From Dysidea avara (Eukaryota > Porifera > Demospongiae > Dictyoceratida > Dysideidae): DNA of 64,000 nt. The stretch's first letter is position 1; each line of letters starts with the position of its first letter. The DNA lies in the NCBI RefSeq assembly GCF_963678975.1, contig NC_089274.1:33537790-33601789 (forward strand), read 5' to 3'. The position numbers were made by a program, and so were the translations under genes. Below the pieces are notes generated by a model. The model was not told the origin of the DNA, ran no database searches, and saw nothing but the letters and a program-made list of their open reading frames with translations. Shown one piece after another: positions 50,963 to 61,000 of this stretch.

Positions 50963-51600
50963 TGTATCTTCTAGCCGGAGCCTAAAGCTAGTTCTAGACA
51001 CGCACGCTTAATAGTTATATACTTTTAATAACTCAACTCAACACATATAGCAACTAACTTACAACACAGTCTTACAAGTATAAATAGTGTAGCTACTTAA
51101 TGACGTCATACAACCATACAGATACAATTACATCAACACTCATTAAGTAATAAAGTCTGTTCATTGTCACGTTACTACATTTCCTCCTCTTCAAGTTCTG
51201 AGGCTTCATCAGTAGCAACAAAGTCATCATATCTAGCAGGAGGTTTTCTAAATCATGATGGTCTTGATGTTGACATTGTAGTTGTCTCAGTAGTGTCATC
51301 CGATGTGGTTAACTGATCAGGAATACTAGAATGCTGTGTTTTCAGTTGGTTCTGGCTCTGATTGAAAAGCTAAGTCAAACTCTGATCCATTAGTTCCATT
51401 GGTTGTAGCATTGTATCTGGCCTTGATGTTATCAACATGTCTCCTTACTATTTTCCCATCAGACAAAATGACACTGGGCCTGTTGACTTTTGAATAGTTC
51501 CTGAAACCCATTTTGACTTGGCATGACTGAAATCTTCAATGTAAACTGGGTCACCTTCACTGAATTTTCTAAGACTTCTCATTATCACATGACAATTTTA
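50963..51600 (-). pseudogene. Gypsy retrotransposon 3' remnant with candidate LTR
   Basis: Minus strand: the integrase tail shows FSEGDPVYIEDF and, after a frameshift, RRHVDNIKARYN. A purine tract (gaggaggaaa) then leads into a candidate TG..CA LTR at 51179-50963 (about 217 bp). The rest of the element is missing or replaced by the second Gypsy copy that starts at 51602. Confidence 0.7.
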
Positions 51601-51792
51601 TTGTAGGGTTCGATTAAGAATGATTATCAATGATTACCAATCATGTACAACAGCAAATCATACAAAACTACGACTATAAGCCTAGCAAATTTACAACTGG
51701 CCTACGTGTACAAAACTCAATAATGAAACACAATACTACATGTGAGCCAGATTAATCATTACATTCTTAAGATACTATATCTCCCTCTTAGT

Positions 51793-54714
51793 TTAATTGC
51801 TACTAGGTGACCAGGGTCTCCTTGGCTTCGGCAGTCGTGCAGATCTTCTCAGAGGTGGCTGTTCAACTATTGACTGTTCAGTTTGAGCTGGTTGACTGTC
51901 TGCCACTTGAGAACTACTTGCTGGTTGAGAGTCACTTGGTTGAGAAGAAACTTGTGGAGGATCCACAAGATGTGAGACAGCCAGTCTGGTTTTCAACTGG
52001 TTTGCATGACGGCGCCAAGTAAGGTTTTGTCCTTCAATTAAAACTTGGTACATCACATTTCCAGATTTCTCTTTGATTATACCTGGAACCCATCTCTTTC
52101 CTTCCCTGAAGTTTCGTACCCACACTAGGTCACCTGTCTTGAAACTTTTCGGTCTAGTCTGTAAATTGTAATGTTCTTCTTGTCTCAGTTTAGCTTGTTG
52201 TAACTGAGTTTGATTAGGGTGGAGGAGATCTAGAAGTGTCCGTAATCGTCGTCCATTCAACAGTTCTGAAGGTGTCTGACCCGTCACTGAATGAGGTGTA
52301 ACTCTATATCTTGCAAGGAAATTCGTAACACAATCTTGAACTTCTTTTCTTGAAACAGGATTAGCTTTCTCGACACTGTTCTTAAAAGTTTCAACAAGTC
52401 TCTCTACTTCCCCATTTGATCTAGGGTGGTAAGAGGCAGTGGTTGTGTGTAGAATTCCACGTGAACTACAGTAATCGTTAAACTCACTGGCTGTGAACTG
52501 AGGTTCATTATCTGAAACGATCTGCTCCGGTAACCCTTGTGCAGCAAAGATTTGCTTAAGCTTGCTAATTGTGGCTGTGGCACTTGTATCAGTCATTTCT
52601 AACACTTCTGGCCATTTACTGAATGAGTCTATCAGAAGCAACCACATCTTGCCTTTGAATGGTCCAGTGTAGTCGATATGAACTCGTTGCCAGGGATGTA
52701 GTGGCAATTCCCACTGGTGTAAGGGTACACGGACAGGATCTCTCCCAGCTGTGGCACAACCTGTACAACTCTTGGCATGAGTCTCAATAGCACTGTCAAT
52801 GTCTGGCCACCAAACATGAAGCCTTGCCAATGACTTCATTCGTGTCATGCCGGGATGTCCTGAATGGAGCAGTTGCATCACTTTGTGACGGTATTTCTGT
52901 GGAATCACTACCCTCAGCCCCCAAAGTAAACATCCATTGTGAATCGTCAATTGTGTTCTCTTCTGAAAGAAAGGGCGTACTTTACTGTCCACTGCACTAG
53001 AATAAACTGGCCAACCATGTAATGTATAATTAAATACCTGAGACAAAACTGGGTCTTGAGCTGTGGCCTTCTTAATTTCTTTGTCAGTCACTGGTAATTC
53101 ATCTAACTGTTGTGTTTCCACAGCACAAACAATTTCTTCAGCGTCGTCAACCCAGTCTTGGTCCAATGGTAATCTGGACAGAGCATCGGCATTTCCATGG
53201 TTGGTGGAAGGTTGGAAATGTACTTCGTAATCATAAGCAGAAAGAGTTACAGCCCATCATTGCAATCTGCTGGCAGCAATTTCAGGAATTCCTTTCTGTG
53301 GATGAAAAATAGTCAACAATGGTTTGTGGTCAGTGTATAACTTAAACTTCCTACCCAACAGATACTGCCTAAACTTCCGGACACCATACACTATACCCAG
53401 TGCTTCTTTCTGGGTTTGAACATAATTTTGCTCGGCCTTGGTCAACTTACGAGAAGCATATGCTATTGGTTTCTCTGTACCATCAGGAAAGGTGTGTGAG
53501 AGGACTGCACCCACTCCAACAGGGCTAGCATCACAAGCTAAAGTTAAAGGCAATTTGGGATCATAGTGAGTCAAGGAATCTGCTGATGTCAGAGCCTCTT
53601 TGATCTCATCAACTGCATTGGTGTGTATATGGCTCCAGTACCACTTCTTATCCTTGTGTAACAATTCATGAAGGGGAGCACACTTGGTAGCTAGGCCAAG
53701 TAAAAATCTGTCATAATAGTTTACCATTCCTAGGAATGACCTGAGCTGCTTCTGATCTTGGGGCAATGGCATGTTCTGAATGGCTTCAATCTTGTCTGTC
53801 ATTGGATGAATTCCATCCTTATCAATAACATGCCCCAGGTAGCTGACACTTGTCTGCAGAAATGAACACTTTGATTCACGAAGCCGAAAACCACTGTCCT
53901 TGAGACGCTGCAGTGTCTTCTGCAAGTTTGTCAGGTGCTCCTTCGCAGTGTTACCTGTAACAATAAGGTCATCTAAATAACATGCAACACCAGGAATACC
54001 ACTAAGAGTTTGCTCCATAACTTTCTGGAAAATAGCTGGAGGACAACTTAACCCAAATGACATTCGCTTATAGCAATACAACCCTTGATGTGTGTTGATC
54101 ACAACCAGCTGCTTGGAAGCATTGTCCAGTTCAATTTGTAAATATGCATCAGGCAAGTCTAACTTGGAAAAGTGGACACCACCATTCAATTTATCAAAAA
54201 GTTCTTGTGGTAGTGGTAGAGGGTAAACATCATTCCTCAATACTGGATTCAATGTGACCTTGAAGTCGCCACAAATATGCACTCTACCTCCAGGCTTTCT
54301 GACTACCACTATTGGTGTGGCCCAGTCTGACTGTGTAACTTTCTCAATCACTCCATTCTTTTCTAGCTGGTCTAATTCGGCTCCAACAGGTTTGATAGCA
54401 AATGGAAGTCGGCGAGGTTTACAGTACTCAGGCACTGCTTCATCACGAAGTGTGAGTCTTGCTTGAGCAGTTGTGCAAGTACCTAAGCCTGGATGAAAAA
54501 TGTCTGCATGGACTTCCAATATCTGTTTGAGACTGTTCAACTCAACTTGTAAGGCAGCAATGATACTGAGCTGTCTGGGAGTAATTGTGATGTTGAGCAT
54601 TGCTAGCCCATCCTTGCCTAGGATGTTGACTCCCTTGTGTGAAACATAAATAGGCAAATTGGCTGACTGACTTGAATCATCTTCACGTATCACTGTGGTT
54701 GTAAAGTAACCCAA
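51793..54714 (-). pseudogene. Gypsy pol: RT, RNase H, integrase, with one internal TGA
   Basis: Reverse transcriptase with FSKLDLPDAYLQIELD and YLDDLIVTG; RNase H with ACDASPVGVGAVLS and YTDHKPLL. A TGA just past the RNase H domain, near 53254, stands where this family commonly has an Arg, so C-to-T change at a CpG is likely. The integrase follows, with an HHCC region (HPGMTRMKS.., CTGCATAG) and the catalytic residues in HIDYTGPF, VSDNEPQF and NGEVERL. The Pro/Ser/Gln-rich tail ends at 51793. Confidence 0.88.
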
Positions 54715-54750
54715 GAGTTTGATGGGTTGGCCTTCAAAAGCTCCAAGAAC

Positions 54751-55450
54751 TCATTCTGTCTTGGTTAACTTGGGTTTCTCCAAGTCTTGCCAGGTCTTCA
54801 CATTGATAAATGTTAAGGGTGAAGCTGAGTCAAGCATCAAACGTAGGCGTTTCTGCATCTCTGTGAGGTGTAAAATTTGAAACATTGGAGGAATGTCAGC
54901 ATGGGGTTGTTTATCTGACCGAGATATGGGAACAACTGCTGACTCATATGACTCCTGGGGTGTTACAATCACAGCTGCAGATCCACAGACTTTGGCAATG
55001 CGGCCAATTTTTCCACACTTATGACACTTGGCACTGTAAAATCGACATGATTTCCGAGCATGATTTCCCCCACAACTGGCACAATTGGTACGAGTCTGTT
55101 CTTTAGAAAACTGTCCTGTGCTAGGCTGCTGTGTTCGCTTCCTGGGCGGTTCTGTTCTGGATTTGGACCTTGGATGCTTTCCACTGTTGATGGGTGTCAC
55201 ACTTGTCTGACTTTCGCCTTCAGAACGTTTCAGGGCTTCACTCTCTGCAGCTTCAAATGTAGTTGCTAACTGAAATAAATCATCCAGAGATTTGCTGTGG
55301 TCCTGGGTCAACAATTGTTGAAGAAGGCGTTCAATGCGTAGTCCCATCACAAACTTGTCACGAAGATTTTCGCCCAATGCTGCTTCTGCCCACTGGCATG
55401 TAGAAGCCAAACGACGGAGTTCTGTCACGGAAATATCGGTCCGGGTAAAT
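54751..55450 (-). pseudogene. Gypsy gag C-terminus and protease
   Basis: Includes ELRRLASTCQWAEAALG of the gag C-terminal domain, a basic linker, two zinc knuckles (CASCGGNHARKSC, CHKCGKIGRIAKVC) and a protease motif LMLDSASPLTF, in which the usual Gly of Asp-Ser/Thr-Gly is Ala. It ends at a TGA in the same frame as pol. Confidence 0.8.
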
Positions 55451-55499
55451 CGTTCGGTCCGGCCGTATGGCAAGCGATCATATGGCAAGCGATCAGTAA

Positions 55500-55590
55500 C
55501 AAAATTCTACCTGACATCCGAATCTCGACCTGACGTCGAATTACGATCTCGACCTGACGTCGAAGTACGATCTCGACCTGTACAGTATTA
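55500..55590. repeat. Short tandem repeat of about 27 bp
   Basis: The block gatctcgacctgacgtcga recurs nearly three times next to the truncated Gypsy end. It is CpG rich. Confidence 0.7.
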
Positions 55591-55666
55591 TTCTTTTTAG
55601 TGCACTGTTGTGTGATGCGCATGCGCTAACCGAAACGCCACGTTTCTGGCAAGGTTACGGTATGGT

Positions 55667-56330
55667 AGGGTCCACAACGCGAAAAATCGATATCCTCCAA
55701 TCAACTACCTAACTATTGTCATGTGTTAGGCTAAGTGTAACTTGAATAACACCAGCGTGGCAGCCAAGTTTGTCACTTTCTTCTGGTAGAAAACGATACA
55801 AATGTCTTAAAATCACGTGATTTTTCGCTGCAGCGGTTCGTAGGGTTCTTCGTATGCCACGATATTCACTCTCAACATTGTTCAAGTAGTCTATCATCAA
55901 CTCAAAGTATTGGTGGTTTGATTTTATTGGTCATTTTCTGGTGGCAGCACGATCTGTGCAGCTTTTTGACGACAGACAAAATGTTTCTTCCTCTGGAGCG
56001 CAGGACAAGCAGAGCAGCAACTGCGCCGTGGGTCAGCAATGACCAGTACTAGGTAAAGTACCTGCATGCGGAGTATGGTTATAATTGAAGCTTGTTAGCC
56101 ATCTGGCTGAGCCATCTATATGCTGAAATTCGGCCAAAATGACGCGATTTTTGCAAACAAATACCAGAATGGTTGATACATCAGTGAGACAGTCTCCAAC
56201 AGCAAGGATACGAAGCTTATAAACACCTAACAATACGGCTATCTCGCCCAGTAAACGCATAGAGCAATCCTGTGCATGAAATAGGCACTCACGTGATTGA
56301 AATTCAAATTGCGGAAATACCCATGAAATC
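55667..56330 (-). repeat. Left arm of a long inverted duplication
   Basis: About 630 bp match the right arm (57395-58024) in reverse with few differences. A frame beginning MMIDYLNNVESEYRGIRRTL (55709-55900) and another with RLLGEIAVLLGVYKLRIL stay open in both arms. Confidence 0.9.
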
Positions 56331-56494
56331 GCTTTCATTTCTGAATAGGAACCATGCAATGTGCTCCTTTTGTAAATATTTGTGTTAATTGTTCACTCAG
56401 ACGTGGTCTGGGCCAGTGCAGGTGTGTTTTGTACTATGATGGTATCGTAGGAAAAGTCTTAAACTGCTGGGCTAGTCGAGATGCTGAACCTAAC

Positions 56495-57313
56495 CAAGGG
56501 CGTAGGCAGGGGGGGTTCAGATGGTTCGGACAAACCCCCCTTTCAGAAGCAGATTTTAAAAAAATTAAAAATCACACCAAATCTTACAGCCCTGGAGCTC
56601 TCCGGTAGCTACTTTCCAACTGGCGCTCCTCTGTACTACTCTTGAGGGTCACATCACATTAATGCTGAACCCTGCAAATCATATCTATTGAATCACGTGA
56701 TCACTTGCGCACGTGACGAATGTCGCAAGTGAAACGGCGAAGGACAGTTCAGTGATTGGTTGAGACATATTACAAGCTTAAGGCAGCAGCTACTAAACTT
56801 GAGTGGTCGAGTTATACATGTGTCAGGTTAGCACGAACTGTGAATTGATGTATATTTACCTGATGAATTGTTTGTTTATTTATTACATGTTGTGGTCACG
56901 TGATGTCTCGAACATATTGGAGTACAAGCCAAGTCTGAAGACCATCAACAGGAGGACCGGCCGAGAATAATGTATATAGCTGGAAAGAAGTATTGCCGAC
57001 TAAGGGACTCAAGTGTGGAGGGCTTCCGTGTGCCAGGAAATTGAAGTTGGCTGTCAGTATGCTGTGTGGAAGTGAAGATTAGTTAGTATTACAATAGGTT
57101 TATAGTTTCTATAAGCTGCATAAACAGCAGTGTGTAGGTTTTAGCTAGTTAGATGCATAAACATCTTTTAAAGTTACTGCCTAAGGGCACATTTTGTGTA
57201 TGCAAAATTTTCATTCAAACGTGGTCTAGGGGAAGCACCCAGGCCTTCCCCTTAAGACATTCCAGTTACTTTAAATCCAAACCTCCTTCAAAATATTCAT
57301 GGCTACGCCCCTG
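56495..57313. mobile_element. MITE in the centre of the inverted duplication
   Basis: The left end caagggcgtaggcag pairs with the right end ggctacgcccctg. CTAAC lies directly outside both (56490-56494 and 57314-57318), a 5-bp duplication like that of the 13609-13900 MITE. Confidence 0.75.
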
Positions 57314-57394
57314 CTAACGTACACAAACTGATTGTCACTTGATTCCTAGTGATTTTAAGGTCATTGGAATAGATTATAGTTGTGTTTTCGGAGA

Positions 57395-58024
57395 TTTGAA
57401 TATCAATCACGTGAGTGCCTATTTCATGCATTGGACTGCTCTATGCGTTTACTGGGCGAGATAGCCGTATTGTTAGGTGTTTATAAGCTTCGTATCCTTG
57501 CTGTTGGAGACTGTCTCACTGATGTATCAACCATTCTGGTATTTGTTCGCAAAAATCGCGTCATTTTGGCCGAATTTCAGCATATAGATGGCTAACAAGC
57601 TTCAATTATAACCATACTCCGCATGCAGGTACTTTACCTAGTACTGGTCATTGCTGACCCACGGCGCAGTTGCTGCTCTGCTTGTCCTGCGCTCCAGAGG
57701 AAGAAACATTTTGTCTGTCGTCAAAAAGCTGCACAGATCGTGCTGCCACCAGAAAATGACCAATAAAATCAAACCACCAATACTTTGAGTTGATGATAGA
57801 CTACTTGAACAATGTTGAGAGTGAATATCGTGGCATACGAAGAACCCTACGAACCGCTGCAGCGAAAAATCACGTGATTTTAAGACATTTGTATCGTTTT
57901 CTACCAGAAGAAAGTAATAAACTTGGCTGCCACGCTGGTGTTATTCAAGTTACACTTAGCCTAGCACATGACAATAGTTAGGTAGTTGATTGGAGGATGT
58001 CGATTTTTCGCATTGCGGACCCTA
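57395..58024 (+). repeat. Right arm of the long inverted duplication
   Basis: Mirror of 55667-56330. It ends four bases before the start codon of the UBX/HECT-like gene, so its outer end may serve as that gene's promoter and 5'UTR. Confidence 0.9.
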
Positions 58025-58027
58025 GGT

Positions 58028-61000
58028 ATGGCTGTGGAAAAGACAGTATTGTGTGTGTTCCGAGGAAGAAGAAGACCTATCACATTTGAAAGTGACGAAA
58101 ATGCTAAGAGAGAAAGCGGAAAATTGCTTGAGGCTGTGCTGGCAGGCTTTGAAGATATGATTTGTGAAGGACAAAGTACCGCTTCAAGCAGCTCATACCA
58201 TTTGGAAAGAGAAAGCGAGGAATGGGACGGCCGGCGTATAGACGTTTCAGGTTTTGTGCGGGATAAAGAAGAGGTTTATTTGTGCTTGTCAAGCGAATCA
58301 ACAGTTAATGAGGTAACCAAACTGCATGCGTATAACAATTTCAAATTAACAAGTACTTTACAGATGAGTAGAGCAACCACCAAGGCAATTGACAGTGCCA
58401 AAAGAATAGGCAAACCATCTGAGGCTAATGCAAAGGTATTAGCTGGGTTGTTTCCTGGCTATAGAGGTGCAGGTCAAAAGAGGAAGTTTGATCCAAGTAA
58501 TGAAAGTGTTGTTGCAGAGCAACATAGACAGAAGAAAGCAGCATTTAAAGGAAAGAGCAAAGCAAGGGCAAAATCTGTTAATGTAATGATTGTTGAAGCA
58601 AACTGTCAAACCATTCCTAGAGGTGTTAAAAAGGAGAAACTGAAAGATGATGGAAAAGCCAAAGTTGTTGAGTTTTTCTGGTACATGAACACGACAGAAG
58701 TGATTGATGAGTTAGGCATGGTATTTAGTGTTGTTTTAGTTCTAAGGAACTAGAACTAAATCTAGTTTTAGTACAGCAATTTAATTCTAGTTCTAGTACA
58801 CTAGAACTAAACTAAAATTGTGATCTATTTTAGTTCTAAAACTAAAACTAAACTAAAATTCTTTCAATTTTTGATTCAAAAACTAGAACTAAACTAAAGC
58901 CATTAAAACTTTTAGCTCAAGAACTAGAACTAACTGAAAGGTTTCTCAAGCAATCCTACATAAAAAGGTATTGTGCACTATATAAACCACTTAACACTTT
59001 TCTTTGAAGATGGTGATGCCTGCAAATGCTACTATAAAACATTGTTATTCAGCATTAATTCTGCTGATTTAGGTTATTTAAGCATTCTATATAGAGCTTT
59101 TGTTCATTTGTGCACAATGGCAAGTGGAAGTTGTGCTGAACCAGGTGGAAGGCCTAAGTCAAGTGGAGTATGGAACCACTTCAGGCATGATAAGATCAAG
59201 GACAAAAGTGTGTGTACTGTGAAAAGTACTGATGGTTTGATTTGTGGTATATAAAGAATTTAAAGGACAATATTCTATAAACTTGAAGAAGCATTTGAAG
59301 ACATGCCATACTGATGCTTATAAACATTTTGAAGCAGCTGAAATTGAAAAGCCAAAGGGAGAGGTTCTTCTAGCCATTTGAAACAGTCCTCCTTGCCAAT
59401 ACGTAGTTTAGGATCTAAATTGTACAACCCTAATAACTGAAACAGTCCTCCTTGCCAATACGTAGTTTAGGATCTAAATTGTACAACCCTAATAACAAGG
59501 CTATTATACATTTCATCTTGCAATCTTTATAGGTGCTAACAATGTACCATTGAATTTAGTAGATAGCAGCAAATTCCGTGTATTAATTGAAGAATTGGAT
59601 TCTCGGTACAGTTTTCCTCATTGATATAAGATGGGAAATAAAATAGAAAAATCTATCAAAACACCAAATCTAAAGTTTCTGGAAGTCTAGGGGTGCTACC
59701 AAGGTTAGTATAGGTGAAGATATCTAACACTAAAACTAAAATGAAACTAAATACTAACTAAAATTACAGAAATATGGGGTACTAGAACTAAAACTAAAAC
59801 TATGGTGGAATTTGGGTACTAGAACTAAAACTAACTAAAACTGTAGTGGACTATGGGTACAAGAACTAGAACTAAACTAAAATGAATTTGCTGTATATAC
59901 TAAAACAACACTATCCCAGGAAAGAAATTTATTTTTTTGAAGCCAACCAGAACCAATGCTTTGATAAAGGCTGATAGCCAGTCTTTGGATGGCAATGATA
60001 TTTTTGAGTTGGCTAAAAGTGGCTCCTTGTATTTGAAGACAGAAGGCGCATTCTCTGAGAGGTACTCTGATCCTGTTCCTGATGACGATTCTGATGATTT
60101 GCCAGTTGGACCCATATCTGCTTACAAGCCTTATACACAAGAACACATAGCTATGTTACTTCGGGAATCTAATGAAATAGTAAAGAGGTTGAAGGTATGT
60201 TGTAGTTATTTGCACTTCATACTGAGCGCCAATGCCTGATTATTCACTAACCGTATTCTTGGTATCATACTAAATGTACATTAGGGATCGTGGAGGTTTG
60301 CATTTAAAAAAAGATATATATTGACCAAAAAACCTCACAATGCATCCATGACCTTGGTGGATGGCGATGTACAAAAGTGGCTTCAGTGTGGTCCAAAATG
60401 CTTGAAATAATATTTATATATCAACTGACTTGACTGGTGCCTTCTCAGACAAGCATAACTTGATAACAGCTAAGTTTGTAGGCTTGAGTTATTTACTGTT
60501 TGGTGTTGCTTCATGCAGACAGTTGCCTTTTTTGCTTGCTGTAGTACAATTGCTTCACAATGGCTTGCTTACCTTTGTGTCTCAATCACATATTTACACA
60601 TGCTTTGAGGTTTTGTTGTGATATTAGCACTTCTCAGTGGGGTAATTCATGGTTTACCAAGTAGGTGGACAAAACCAATTTAAAGGCTTCTTTACCTGGT
60701 AATTGGCTAACCTAGACAATACTGGTTAATAACCATGTTTTTGCATACCACTAGAGTGTGATAGCTTCCCTAGGCATTACTTCATTACTTCACAATGGGC
60801 TTACCATTGTGTCTCATTTATCTTTGCTGACAGTGTGAGGTATCGATTCACAGTAGTATGATGGGTTCCCTAGGCTAACTAATACTGCCAAAGTGCCATG
60901 AAGGTATTGTAAGGCTGGGTTCTGGTCTAATTTTTATTTTGACAAAGTGTAATTCTTGTAATATACAGTACTACTGTCTGGTCTAATTTTTATTTTGACA

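Larger units (their letters stand above)
51602..55450 (-). mobile_element. Gypsy (Metaviridae-type) retrotransposon, 5' truncated
   Basis: Read on the minus strand, gag C-terminus and zinc knuckles, protease, reverse transcriptase, RNase H and integrase follow in Gypsy order. The 5' LTR and most of gag are absent: the frame begins abruptly at about 55450. A candidate 3' LTR of about 162 bp (51763-51602, TG..CA) follows the pol stop. Two TGA stops interrupt the frame. Confidence 0.88.
58728..59911. mobile_element. 1.18 kb transposon with GTGTTGTTTTAGT ends, inserted in an exon at TA
   Basis: gtgttgttttagt and its complement actaaaacaacac bound the element, with TA outside both ends (58726-58727 and 59912-59913). 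Subterminal regions hold many copies of ctagaactaaa/aactaaaact. Leaving out the insert and one TA joins the two host frames without a shift. A broken BED-finger frame lies inside. Confidence 0.8.

Noticed and set aside
59877-60146. Minus frames of 71-89 residues
   Set aside because: Antisense of the UBX/HECT-like first exon.
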